Source: Cryptomeria japonica (Eukaryota > Streptophyta > Pinopsida > Cupressales > Cupressaceae). From it: a stretch of DNA of 64,000 nt. The stretch lies in contig NC_081409.1 of the NCBI RefSeq assembly GCF_030272615.1, positions 647,808,468 through 647,872,467 on the forward strand, given 5' to 3'. Shown here one piece after another: positions 11,050 through 22,421 of the stretch. Each line of letters starts with the position of its first letter. Positions within the stretch are counted from its first letter, which is position 1. The position numbers and the translations under genes were made by a program. The notes below the pieces were generated by a model that was not told where the DNA came from, searched no databases, and saw nothing but the letters and a program-made list of their open reading frames with translations.

Positions 11050-12545
11050 AAGAAAATAAAATTGAAATTATTCTTGACATAGAGGGGTGTAACAATGGCA
11101 GCATTGAAAAAGAATGATACGTGAGAAATTGTACCATTTCCTAAAGGACAAAAATTTGTTGGTTCAAATAGGTGCTTAGGAAGAAGATTGGTTCAAATGG
11201 ATTTATTAGGAAGTATAAAGTAAGGTTGGTTGCAATAGGCCACTCTCAAGTTGAGGGTGTTAATTATAGTGAGATATTTTCTCCTGTTCCAAAAGTGGTA
11301 GCCATCAAATTTTTGCTTTCTATTGTTGCTTCTTATGATATAGAAGTTGATGAAATGGATGTGAAAACTACTTTCCTTCATGGTGTTTTAGAGGAGGATA
11401 TTTATATGATATAGCTGGAACACCATACAGTAAAAGGCAAAAGTGATTTGGTTTGTAAATTGAAGATATCTTGTATGGCCTCAAATAGAGTCCTAAGATG
11501 TGGTACCAGAACTTCGATACATATGTATTGAGTTTGGGATTTGAGAGTTCTAAATTTGATCACTATGTTTATTATAAATCTGATGGTGATAATTTTATAT
11601 AGATTGCATTATATGTTGATGATATATTATTTATTGGTAAAGGTAAAGGTGTGATTTTAGAACAATAGTTTCAGCTTACTACTAAATTTGAAAGATAATA
11701 TCTTGGTGAAACTAAATGCTTTCATAAAATATAAGTTAGAAAAGATAAAGTGAACAAAACCATTTAGTTAGGCTAGAGTAAGTATGTGAATTTGGTTTTG
11801 CAAAGGTTTAACATGTAGGATTATAGAAGGTTTATGTGTTCCTTTTACAGTTGTAATGAATTTATATGCTTCATATTGTCCTACATTCCCATAAAATATA
11901 GAAGATATTAGTAGAGTTTCTTATCGAAGTGCAATTGGAAGTTTGATGTATGTTATGGTCTGTGCTAGACCAAACATTGCCCAAGCAATGCGAGCTCTTT
12001 CAAGATATATATCTTATGTTGATAATGTTTATTAGGATGTAATTAAAAGAGTCTTCAAATGTTTCAAGGGTATATCATATTATTGTTTCTGGATTTAGAT
12101 AGGAGATGTTTTTACCCTTGATATTCATAGTTATGTGGATTTAGATTGGTAAAGTGATAGTGAGAAAAAGATCCACCAATGTTTATGTGTTTACTTTTAT
12201 TTGGTGGTGCAATTAGTTGGATGAGTAAGCAACAAGTTGTGGTTACTTTGTCCACTATTGAACCTGAGTATATAGTAGCTACTCACAGTTGTAAAGAAGC
12301 TAGTTGGCTTAAGAGTCTGTGTTCAAATATTGGAATAAAATAAGTTGCAGTGATTGTTTATTTTGAGTACAATCTACCTATCTAAGAACCAACATTTATG
12401 TTCTATATCATTTTATTATAGATATGATCGAGGATGGCACAATGAAACTGCTCAAGGTAGACACTTTGATGAATATTTAAGATTATTTATCTAAGGCTAT
12501 GGACACGAAGAAGTTTAGATGGTGTTTGGAGTCTATAGGCCTTAT
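11050..12545 (+). pseudogene. Copia-type RT and RNase H, 5'-truncated and decayed
   Basis: In shifting frames the translation gives the Copia RT N-terminal block (MAALKKNDT, PKGQKFVGS), then an open piece at 11172-11414 (FIRKYKVRLVAIGHSQVEGV, SPVPKVVAIKFLLSIVASYD, EVDEMDVKTTFLHGVLEEDI), the catalytic YVDDILF near 11612-11632, and RNase H remnants (YVDLDW at about 12133, GGAISWMSKQQVV-like at about 12210). It ends near 12545. Many stops and shifts show age. It differs in sequence from the minus-strand Copia at 19605-43108. Gag, protease and integrase are absent, so it is truncated on its 5' side. Confidence 0.85.
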
Positions 12546-13155
12546 GGCCCTTAGCATTTAAATTATGGTGTAGATAGTCCTTTTCTCTAGCAAGGTGTTC
12601 AACATTTGGGAGAATGTGAGGAATATGGTGTCTCTACCTTACATTTACACAAGGTTACTATTTATAATAATCTTACATTTAAGCATAGATTGGTCCTAAA
12701 TTTTTCCCAAAGCTATGGATTGGCTAGCATTCAAATAAATTTATTCTACAAGATCATAACTAGATTTAAAGATATTAAAGTCTTCATTTTAAAATATTAT
12801 ATTTGAAAGTTTGAAATTCAATTTTCAAGGTCTTAGAGGATTCAAATAGGCCCAAAAGTCATTGTAACTAGCATAGTGAGTTGTAACTTGATAGAGCACT
12901 TCACAAGCTTTCTAGCACTTCAAATAGTTCATCAATCAAACACCTATTTTAAAATTAATGGTCTTCAAATGTCGGGTCTTCTAAAATGAGAAACATAAAA
13001 ATGTTTTGGACACATAAATTAGTTGTAAGAGGGAGTTAAACATGTTTGTGTTTTTTGACATATCAAAGGGCATCTAGGATTGCATTTAAGTTGTGCATTA
13101 CTTTTTTTGGGTGGTTTAACTCATGGTTTTGTAATATAGATTGACAATTTCATGT
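12546..13155. other. Probable Copia 3' untranslated tail, unassigned
   Basis: There is no gene here. It follows the Copia RNase H remnant and stops exactly at the insertion point of E (CATGT target duplication at 13151-13155). The continuation of this sequence lies at 43575 and beyond, where GAGATGGAGATTG (about 43608) resembles a Copia polypurine tract. Confidence 0.35.
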
Positions 13156-14300
13156 TGTAGAGGGGGAAAAATTAAGCCTCTGAAAGGTTCTAGATAACCT
13201 CTTGGGAACTCACTCAATAAACAACTCCACTTGGGATAAGCACAAAGCATAGGGCTTGTTAAGTGCTAGTAGATAACACTAGATGTGTCATAGAGATCTT
13301 CTGACGAATTCCACCAACTCTCTACCCAAATATGCACACATGGGTCATGGAAGATAGTGTGGCATATTGACATCCCATACAAACAAAGTATAGAGTTTGT
13401 ACCAAATAATACAATGCATTTGATATGTGTTTTAAATATAATATACGAGTAATAAAGAGAAAAAACAAGTAAATGTGAAATGAGAATACAATAGAGAGGA
13501 AGAAATTGACCTCACAACAAGTCCATGAATGAAGCGTCCAACAAAATGACTCTTCTCTAATAACCTACAAACAATTTAGAAAGATGAAAATATTAAGGTT
13601 GTGTTTTAGAGGTCTACCATATCCAGACCCTCGTTTTTGTGTTTCCGCCTCTATGGACAACAAGATAGATAGATAAAACAAGATGTTAAATAAATACAAT
13701 GACAAATATTCATATAGAGAGTAAAATGATACATACAAGAGGAAAGAGACTCCCCTTCCACACCCAAAAGCAAAGAGCTCACAAGAGAGAATAAAAATAG
13801 AATCCTCTTGAAACATAGAGTTGCAACAATAGAGTCCTAAGCATAGAGTAACCAAGAGAGTGAGAATTCTTCCAAGACTATTTTAAATGCTATAATTATG
13901 ATTAGAATGTGAGAAATCATGAGAGAGATAAATTAGAGAGCCAAAGAGACAAAAAATAAAGCTAGAAGGGCAAAATATGTAGCCTGGAAATGAAACTAAC
14001 ATTGATGCATGTTATAGGAGGAGTTACAAGATCTTCCAAGTGCAAGCATAACTCTCCAACAACCACCTTTAGACTACATATTCATGGGATGCTATAACAA
14101 CATTCACATGTAGAACTTTTGTCACGCATAGGCCTCCATGAGTCAAATAGTCAACAAAGTTAGGGAAAGGACCGAGGCAAGGCTGACATGGCAAGACAAG
14201 TGGACAAATGGACAAAAAGGTGAAGGGGTTTTCTGATTGGAATTAAGTTAACGCTCTTATGTAGCATGGAATTTCACAGGGTGCAATTTACGATGTTATA
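13156..14300 (-). repeat. Element E 3' LTR
   Basis: On the minus strand it runs from TATAACATCG (at 14300) to CCCCCTCTACA (at 13156). It matches the split 5' LTR along its length, for example TTCTAGATAACCTC at 13188 and TTCCAGATAACCTC at 18948, and ACTATTTTAAATGCT at about 13878 and GCTATTTTAAATGCT at about 43159. The expected TG start has decayed to TA. Confidence 0.8.
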
Positions 14301-14316
14301 TTTTACCCCCACTTTA
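14301..14316 (-). promoter_or_regulatory. Element E polypurine tract
   Basis: Read on minus it is TAAAGTGGGGGTAAAA, directly before the 3' LTR, and matches the tracts of A, D and element 1. Confidence 0.7.
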
Positions 14317-17300
14317 GTGAGCATATCATTATCACGAGATCTGAGCTTAAGTAGAAAAAGGTTAAAAAATTTACCAAGATTCAAAGGGAAACCAAAATCC
14401 TCTAATCGAGTGGACTTTCCCCCATGAATGAGACTTGAACCTTTGTGAGATACGAGTAGGTTGTTTCATCAAACATGTTAGCTGCAAACAAACATGTTAG
14501 ATGAAAAAATGAAAAAATTGATTCAAAAATGATATGACTAGACACAAAGATAGAAAAATAGTAATCACTAAGATAAAAGGATTTCATTAGTATGGGTAGC
14601 AAGTTGTGTTATGCTAGATAGCCATATGATAGGGTGACTATAGATTGATTAGATAGTTGTTTGTCACCTACAAAGGTGATAAAATAAAGATTAAGTGGTT
14701 GGCTCCCATAAAAGTAATAAGATAAAATAAGATAGTTGTTTGGGCCACATGAAGGCATTAGATACAAGTTATGATTTGAGATCATTAGATAAATAGATAT
14801 TGAGATAAAACTATGCTAATATGTAGATATGTAGAAATGCAGAGAAATGATAACCTCCCCTTAGAATGGTATGTGTTACACACATGTGATTCTAAGGAGA
14901 AGAGATGTATCAAATCAACATAACGAGATATTTCTGTGAAATGCCACCTTGCAACAAATGACACATGATCATGATACCCACAAAATATAAAGAGATGTGG
15001 GAATCTCCTCGTTTGGCATTAGAATAACTCACAACAGTAAAACAAAATAATCTATGTATCTTCTTATGAGTTACTCATCATGGTCACAAAGTTTGCAGAT
15101 ATGAGAAAGGCACATAAAAACAAAGATAAAATAAAAATTGGGGTTGACATAGAAGAGATCCTGAATTCCCCCAACACTTTGTATTGTCCCTGAATATCAA
15201 AAATCAAGATACGACAAATAGTAGAAAGATGAATAACAAATAGAGGAATTTTATGACAAATAATCCTCTATTTTGAAGAACCTAAAGAGAGACTTGCATC
15301 CTCTAGGAGAGAACAAACACATAAAGACAATCATCATTGCATATTTCAATGTACCTAGAAATTAACTCGTGTCCTTTCGAGGAACACAAAACATATAAAA
15401 CAAGCATGGGAGAACATAGAAAAACACACCATAATATACAAGATAAGAAGATCACTATCCTAGTAGTCACCCACAGTCTAATCATCATCCTCCCAATCTT
15501 TATCATATGGAGAGGATGGAAAGGATTGAAGAGGGACAACTGTGAGGGTGACACCAAATTCTTTTCTAGCAACAAGAGCTAGGGATGATGTAGCTTCCAC
15601 ATCCTCATCCCAGAAATCCTAAAAAGAGAGTCAATGATTGTGTAAAGATCATAGACAGTGATGGAATATCCTCCAAAGAGTCAAACAAATGCCTCTCAAC
15701 AAAAGAGGTAGGTGACTCAACCCGAGGCGACAAAATAGGAGTCGAATTGTTGACCTCTAGAAGAGGGATAGAGATAAACTCTGCAGAAGGTGGGACCTTA
15801 TCAACAACACACAAAAATGCTAAAAAAGAAACAGACACTAAAATGGACAGGAAAACAGAAACAAACGTTGTCGAAGCTAGCTTCCAATAATGAAACTCAG
15901 GAACAGGGCCATGTTCAAACTTTCACTTAGGTTTATTCAAAGGTGAAGGCCTTTGATCAATCATAGAGAGTTTAAGTGCCCCAATAAAACTATAATGGAT
16001 ACAAGGTTATGAAGCAAACAAGACAAAATTGCACTAGACACCACCTATGTATGCAATATATCGATGGGTTTGGAAAATGGAGGGATATCAAGAAGGGAAT
16101 TGATGAGGGGTGGCTCCAAGGAGGGAGAAACAAAGACCTATATCCTTTTAGGGTGAAGCTCATTGGTGGTCCTAGGAGTGACCAATAGGAGCACAAAATA
16201 TAGAGAAGGTACATAAACAGTAGGGGCAATGGGAGCAGGAGTGGACATGAAAATAATAAGAGCAAGAGCGAACATCAAAGACTCACCTGTATCCCTCAAG
16301 GTAGCCTCACAATCTGGAGCCATCATCCATCGACAATACTTATGCTCACATGCAAGCTAGTTATAGCCTAAATGGGGACTAAAAATATAAGTATGAGAAG
16401 TCTCAGCGACATGATTCTCCATAGGGGAGGCCTCTTGAATTGTTGATGGGAGAGGAGAAGGCCAAATCGATGAGGAAGGAGATGTTGATGAAAAAATCTC
16501 TACAAATGCAGTCTTTGACACTCTTCCTCATTTTTCTCTAGAAACAGTCAGAGGAATAAGGGGTACCCTTGGAGGTTGTGATGTAGAAGCTAGAGGTGAT
16601 GGGAAATATCAAGATGAATTCCTCCCCTTATTGTACTAGGTAGGATGAGGAACATTTACAATGATCGAAAGTGTGAAGGGAGGTCAGATTGCAAACATCA
16701 ACATCATGGGTGTCTTTCCTTTGTCTACACTAGGTAAAAACATGGGAACATAAGATACCACTAGTGCCTATATAGTCCTTCATGATCAAGGAGGCCTACC
16801 ATGAGGAATAGGTTTATCCTTAGCCCCTAGTGAAGAAGGGGTGGAAGACACAATCTACTGTAGCATAGGAGAAGACAAGGGAAGGAGTAGAAACCGATGG
16901 AGGAGATGATCTAGAAATCATAGGTTGAACTGACTTAGGAGCTATCTCTCTCACTGTATACTTATTATATTTTATATAGCAGGTCTCCATGGGGAAGCAT
17001 AGGCCCAATTGGAGTAGGCCACAAATGATCTAACAAAAATCCTCCATGGGCAACTAGCGACTGAAGTCTAGTATCTTAGATGACATGCATTGTGCTCATG
17101 TGAGGGAACTTCAAGAATTAATGAAGGACTAAGGAGACTACTTCCATAGAGATCAACCAGGGAATACCTAGCTTAACCTAGAAGAGGTTTGACCTTGGAA
17201 TGACAACAAAGTGCTTTACATTGCCTTGGGTCCCACAAGGACCATCAAAGTGGTGCTACCCAAAGGAGGAATGGACAACTTGTCATGCATGTGAATAAAG

Positions 17301-17648
17301 GAAGGAAACTCATCATATATCACCCTATGTACACTGTTAAGAAATAGAGCCTCCTTCATAAAGACATCTACTTGGTATGTGGGATTGACCATCACACCTA
17401 TAACACTGTGACCGTTTATCTTAGCTAGAGTGTATAAAGGAGCAGGCTCCCGACTATATAGAACATATAGAGGTCTAAAAGATATGTCATTATGCTTTTT
17501 CCTTTGGCTAGGGTTGATATTAGAGTGATAGTGACCATGTTAACATATGGGCCATCACTCAATTCAAGGTCTAATGATGCAGAGATAAAGTTTGATGAAG
17601 AAATTTTTTCAAGTTTTTTAAAACAAACTATGTAAACACAAGAGAAGT
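14317..17648 (-). pseudogene. Element E interior, decayed, products not recognised
   Basis: About 3.3 kb lies between the primer site and the polypurine tract. On the minus strand there are fragments with protein-like composition, for example 15838-15605 (Ser/Pro-rich, LLEVNNSTPILSPRVESP) and text near 17420-17296 (VNPTYQVDVFMKEAL, then VHRVIYDEFPSF) in broken frames. None shows RT, integrase, protease or G-patch motifs. The fragment near 17.3-17.4 kb is closest to the primer site, where gag would be expected, but I cannot confirm it. No intact gene is present. Confidence 0.35.
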
Positions 17649-17667
17649 GTTCATGTTGAGGTCACCA
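17649..17667 (-). promoter_or_regulatory. Element E primer-binding site
   Basis: On minus the bases are TGGTGACCTCAACATGAAC, three bases inside the 5' LTR edge at 17671. It is a mutated form of the TGGTGAACCTGACGTGAAC site of A. Confidence 0.65.
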
Positions 17668-17670
17668 AAA

Positions 17671-17700
17671 TATAGAGGGGGGAAAATTAAACCACTTTAA
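17671..17700 (-). repeat. Element E 5' LTR, inner piece
   Basis: A 30-bp remnant (TATAGAGGGGGG, then AAAATTAAACC) matches the 3' LTR edge TGTAGAGGGGG at 13156. It is cut off by the solo LTR inserted at 17701. Confidence 0.75.
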
Positions 17701-18938
17701 TGTTAGGATAATTGATGAACAACTAAGGTGGGGGGTGTGAATTAGTTATTAACAGATTATATCATTTAATCAACTTAATAACCTTTAACCAGATTAAGTA
17801 CCAGTAAACAATACAACTTAACAATGAAATAGATAATCAATGCAAAGCAACCATACTACACAACACCATGATTTGTACGTGGAAACCCCAGAAAGGGAAA
17901 AACCACGGTGGGAATCCTACCCACATTCAGATGATACTTCTGTAGAAAGTATGTGATACAATGAGGGGCCTGGACATGCAGGAAGGCACACTGCCTAGAG
18001 CATACTGCTCATTACAAAAGAGTCTCACTGAATACAAAGAGGTTAAAACCACCTCAAGATAAATGGACAGAAATCCAGAATAATGAACTGCCAAAGATAG
18101 CATCTACCATGCCTGATTACAGTCCCGGTTAAGCTCAATACTGGAGGCCTTTGACCTCTTCCTTAATCCCAAATCGATCACCTATAATCAACCAAATCTC
18201 CTTCACATATGATATTGCATTTCAATACCACGGACATCTTTTCATTCCAATTCTATAATCTACAATGAGATCTTACATCATTTTATACCAACCCTAAGGC
18301 CTAAACCAATTAGGTCAGCCACCTAAAAGAAATTACAATAAGATCATTACATAAATCCATATTACAATGATATTCCATGTCAGCTTAAGACCAAAACAAC
18401 AATAACCAATTCATAGAACATCTCAAAACATCCTGGTAACGTGTAGAATACACGTTAACTTGATACCGGTCCATAACCTAGATAGGCACCAAACCTATCT
18501 TGGGTCCACCACGCCAAAGCAATGTCTTCATGCAGTTGAGGCATGATCAAAGAACATCTTTAGCATCCTAAAATCCATCTAGAAGCCACACCAACACCAC
18601 TTATGCATCCTATTAAGATTCTTTAGTAAAACCTTTGCCAGTAAAACCTTAAACCAATGCCGATAAGGGTTTACAAGAGTGTATGATAGCATCTGATTAC
18701 CAAGTCAATACCAACTGACCAAAACATGCTCAAGGAACATGTAACACATGAAATCAAACATACTCCATTGATCCAAACATTTCGAAAGTGTCCAACAGAT
18801 AGTCTCTTCTGCAGGTAACACTAGATCTTCTACCAGTAACCAAAACTTGTCTATCGATAACCAACCATAACAGCTAGTGTTGACATCAATGATAAAACAT
18901 CAATGTAACACATAATCAATTCATCCATAATGCCAACA
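17701..18938 (-). mobile_element. Solo Copia-type LTR inside the E 5' LTR
   Basis: A 1238-bp segment with TGTTAGGATA and ATGCCAACA tips (on minus TGTTGG...CTAACA). It is flanked by the perfect 5-bp duplication TTTAA at 17696-17700 and 18939-18943. It has no internal region, so it is a solo LTR left by recombination. It shares a block with the Copia LTRs at 19605 and 42050 (GTGGAAACCCC, then GGGAAAAACCACGGTGGGAA at about 17898), hence the minus orientation. Otherwise its sequence differs, so it is a related but separate family. Confidence 0.85.
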
Positions 18939-18943
18939 TTTAA

Positions 18944-19604
18944 AAGGTTCCAGATAACCTCTCGAGGACTCACTTAATCAACCCCTGCACTATAGATAAG
19001 CACAGAGTACAAGGCTTGTCAAGTGTTAGTAGATAACACTAGATGTATCACAGATATCTTCAAATGAACTCTTCCAAATCTCTACCTAAGGATGCGCACA
19101 CGGATTGTGGATGACAACATGAAATGTTGGTGTCCCGTATGGATAGAGTACGAAGTTTCGTACTAGAAAATACAATGTGACAAATATGTGTTTTAAATAC
19201 GATATGTGAATAACAAAAACAAAAAAATTGTAAAAGTGAAATGAGAATACAAGAGGAATAAAGTGATCTCACAAGAAGTCCACAAATGATTACTAATAAA
19301 ATAAATCTTTTCTAATAACCTACATATAAACCAGAAAGACAAACATATTAAGAATGTGTTTTAGAGGTTGGCCATAGTCAGACCCCTATTTTGGTGCTTC
19401 CACCACCACAAATAGCTAGCTAGCTAGATAGATAAAATAAGGTATAAAAGAAATACAATGATAGATATGCATATAGAGATGAAAATAAAAATACAAGATG
19501 AAAGAGACTCCCATTTCACACCCAAAATTAAAGAACTCATAGGAGAGAAGAAGAAGTATGAAATCCTCTCAAAATTGAGTTGCAACAATAGAGTCCCAAT
19601 AGAG
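18944..19604 (-). repeat. Element E 5' LTR, middle piece
   Basis: It continues the E LTR after the solo LTR (AGGTTCCAGATAACCTC at 18945) up to the Copia insertion at 19605. The last five bases (TAGAG) are the left copy of the Copia target duplication. Confidence 0.8.
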
Positions 19605-20657
19605 TGTTAGGTCCTAGAGACAACTGAGAGGGGGGGGGGGGGGGTGAATCAGTTGTCTAATAAATTCAACCAAAACTTAATGCTTAATACCGGTAAACCA
19701 AACTTTATGCCGGTAGATAGTCTTAAAAGTTAATAGCAATACCGGTAAAGATTAATGCATGAAACAGAAAAAGCAATAACATCCACAACACATAACACCA
19801 ATGTTTGTATGTGGAAACCCTATAAGGGGAAAAACCATGGTGGGAAGCCTTACCCACAATCAAATGATACTACTATAGATAGTATGTGTTTACAATATGG
19901 ATTTTGCACATGCAGAAAGGTCAGCTACCTAGAGCTCACTGCTCAATCACAAAATGAGAGTCACACTGACTAGAATTGGATGGTTAAATCCAATGATAAT
20001 GTACTGCACAAAATAACATCTTCATATGCTGGATTCAGTACCGGTGTAGTTTTGATTGTCTTCACAAAACCCTCCTTCAACCTTCAAATGATGTCTGCAT
20101 GTATACCTCTGCTTATTTTCGCATATACTCTATTATAATTCTTCTTCCCAATTGCATATCGATCTTACAAATACGATCTTACATATATACCATAACCTAA
20201 GACCAATTGAATAGGTCAGCTCACTAAAAGATATTACAATAAAATCAATTACAAACAAATCAATATCTGATGCATGATGTCGGCTCAATGCATTTACAAT
20301 AATAATAAATCATCTCCATAACATGTTGTGTTGATCAGGAGTAGATAAGTTTGCTGGTGCTTATCTTGGACCTATTTGTCGGTAACAACAAATATGCAAA
20401 CCCGAATAAACAATTAACCAAATCGCCAAAACAAAGTGATAGAATAATGTCTTCGACATAACCAAGTGGTTTCCAAGTCATTCCAAGTGTCGGTGAACAA
20501 TATAATCTATCAGTGAACCAAATACCAGTGTTTTGCATAAGTCTCTGTCTTGTCGATGAACATAACCAAAATCTCCAAGTGTTGATAAGTGTTGACAAGT
20601 AATGATAGGTGTTGACATCAATGACAAAACCATATCAACATATCCAAAATACCAACA
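19605..20657 (-). repeat. Copia 3' LTR
   Basis: A 1053-bp LTR near-identical in layout to 42050-43108. It carries a 15-base G run (19630-19644) where the partner LTR has 7. Confidence 0.9.
19630..19644 (+). repeat. Poly(G) run of 15
   Basis: An uninterrupted G tract in the outer end of the Copia 3' LTR. The matching position in the 5' LTR (42075-42081) has 7 G. Confidence 0.9.
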
Positions 20658-20671
20658 ATCTCCCCCTTTGG
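20658..20671 (-). promoter_or_regulatory. Copia polypurine tract
   Basis: On minus it reads CCAAAGGGGGAGAT directly before the 3' LTR start TGTTGGTATT. Confidence 0.8.
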
Positions 20672-20758
20672 CATTGATGGCAACACAAGATGGAAAAACC
20701 ATCAAAGTACCAAAACAGAAATGCCAAAAACCAAAAACCAACAATCTCCCAAAGAGAT
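20672..20758 (-). other. Copia 3' untranslated tail, left remainder
   Basis: A short remainder of the Copia tail between its polypurine tract and the D insertion. Its last five bases (GAGAT) are one side of the D target duplication. Confidence 0.6.
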
Positions 20759-22403
20759 TGTGTAAGGAAAAAAAGCGAGACTAGGCTAACATGCCCTAAT
20801 CCTACCTTTTGACACACATTGTGGAATACGAAAGAGCCTAGAGGTATCACACATTTGGCTACTTCTTTTTGTGGAAGAGAGAGCCACGGGCTACCTATTA
20901 GGGTTTCTATTCCTTTGTTGTAATTGAAAGATAAAATGATGCAAGTTCAATTCCTAACCCCAAAGTGCAAGTATGAAGTAATAACAAGATTGCAGAATTG
21001 AGATTAAACAATGGAAAGCTGTAAACACAAGGACAAGACAAGAATGCAGATGCATACCTGGAGTTAAAATCTGAGTGAAAATGTTCGGGATGGGGGTGCA
21101 GGCGCCACTATCCTGATACTGCTATTTTGCAACTTGAAAAGTTGTTGGAAAATGTTGAGACTTACTGTCTGACTGAAGGACCAGGGTGCCCAGCACCACT
21201 GTCCTAGGGACCAGGGTGCCCAATGCCCCTGTCCTAGTAGGACCAGGGTTCCCCACACCAATGTCCTGGTCTTTTGCCCTGAAATTTGGTGTGTAGCTCA
21301 GTTTCTATCTGCTTTTGCCGGATCTGCAACTTGCGGCGTCGTCCGAATCCCAAAATCTGCACTTATATCTGAAAAGGTATGGTGGGCGGCTATATAGGGT
21401 TTTGCCTTAGTCAAATCCCCGCTTTGATGATTTCCACCTCCACGAATAGCCAAGTTGTATTGTAAAAGTAGTGTGTGTGCAGACCTTGTGTGTGTGCAAG
21501 ATCCTAAAATGCAAGTACGCAAACTAGAGCAACCTAGAAAGTAAACCCTAATTGCTTGTAAATGATAATGTAAATGCTCCAAATCAAGATGCAAAGTGAT
21601 CTAAAGCATGAATACAAATGATATAATGAGGCTTATGCAAAGACATGAAAACAACATGAAATCATACCCAACCCCAAGGGAGGGGTACAAGCCAATCTTC
21701 AGTCGGTGATCCCTTATTGCTCTTCAATGCCTTCAAAGCCCTAAATGGATGAATGAAATTGATGAATGCTTGATGGATGGACGTTGAATGTTATTGAAGT
21801 CTTTCAAAGATCTGCTCTTTCGCTGCATAGAAAGTCCCTGAAACCAAATTTCCTCCTTTTCAAATGAAGAAAGAGAGCTCTTATATATGAAACCCTAGGT
21901 CTTAATTTCAACTTTTCTCTGGCCTAGAGATTGAATCTCCCGCCAATTTCTTGGGGTTAAGCTTTATTTTATGATTGGATTGTGCTCCTAAAATTTCGGG
22001 AAAAATGTCCGGGACCGTGTGCACTCCGGGCGCCATGGTCCCGACAACTTTTCACCAAATTTTCAGGGCCGTCGGATATGATGATTTTAGAGTGAATCCC
22101 GAAGTTATAGGTGATTTAAAGATGTTTTGACCCCCAAAATCAAGCCCCCAAGTTCAAAATAGGACCTAATTAGGGTTTTTGATTAAATGATGTATTGGAG
22201 GAATAAAATGAAAAGGGCACACTTTAATGAAAGGGCCCAACTTTATGATGTGGAAGATGATGAAATAAAACCTTAGACCTAATTAATTTAATTAAGTGCT
22301 AAAGGGAAAATGTGATGCAAAGTGCAAGATGCGCCAAGGCGGGAGCTAAACCAAGTGTGAAATTGTACCCCTTTAGCAAGTGCGTACAATTTTTGATGCT
22401 ACA
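20759..22403 (-). repeat. Element D 3' LTR
   Basis: It matches 28024-29684 nearly base for base over long stretches. On minus a TATATAAG box at 21888-21881 is a candidate core promoter. It also contains a GC-rich hairpin array (21178-21271) and a GGGACCGTGTGCAC module (22011-22045). Confidence 0.9.
21178..21271 (-). repeat. GC-rich hairpin units in D 3' LTR
   Basis: Three units begin with GGACCAGGG at 21178, 21208 and 21240 (spacing 30 and 32 bp). Each can fold back on a GTCCT or GGTCC-type arm. The same array is at 28455-28548 in the other LTR. Confidence 0.75.
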
Positions 22404-22421
22404 TTTAGCCCCCACTTTAGC
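22404..22421 (-). promoter_or_regulatory. Element D polypurine tract
   Basis: On minus it reads GCTAAAGTGGGGGCTAAA directly before the 3' LTR start TGTAGCATC. Confidence 0.8.

Noticed and set aside
15303-16326. Several open frames in the E interior
   Set aside because: Too short and mutually overlapping, with no recognised domain; kept only as one decayed interior entry.
21298-21594. 98-residue minus-strand frame present in both D LTRs (also 28575-28871)
   Set aside because: It is shared through LTR duplication, has no domain, and lies in non-coding LTR sequence.
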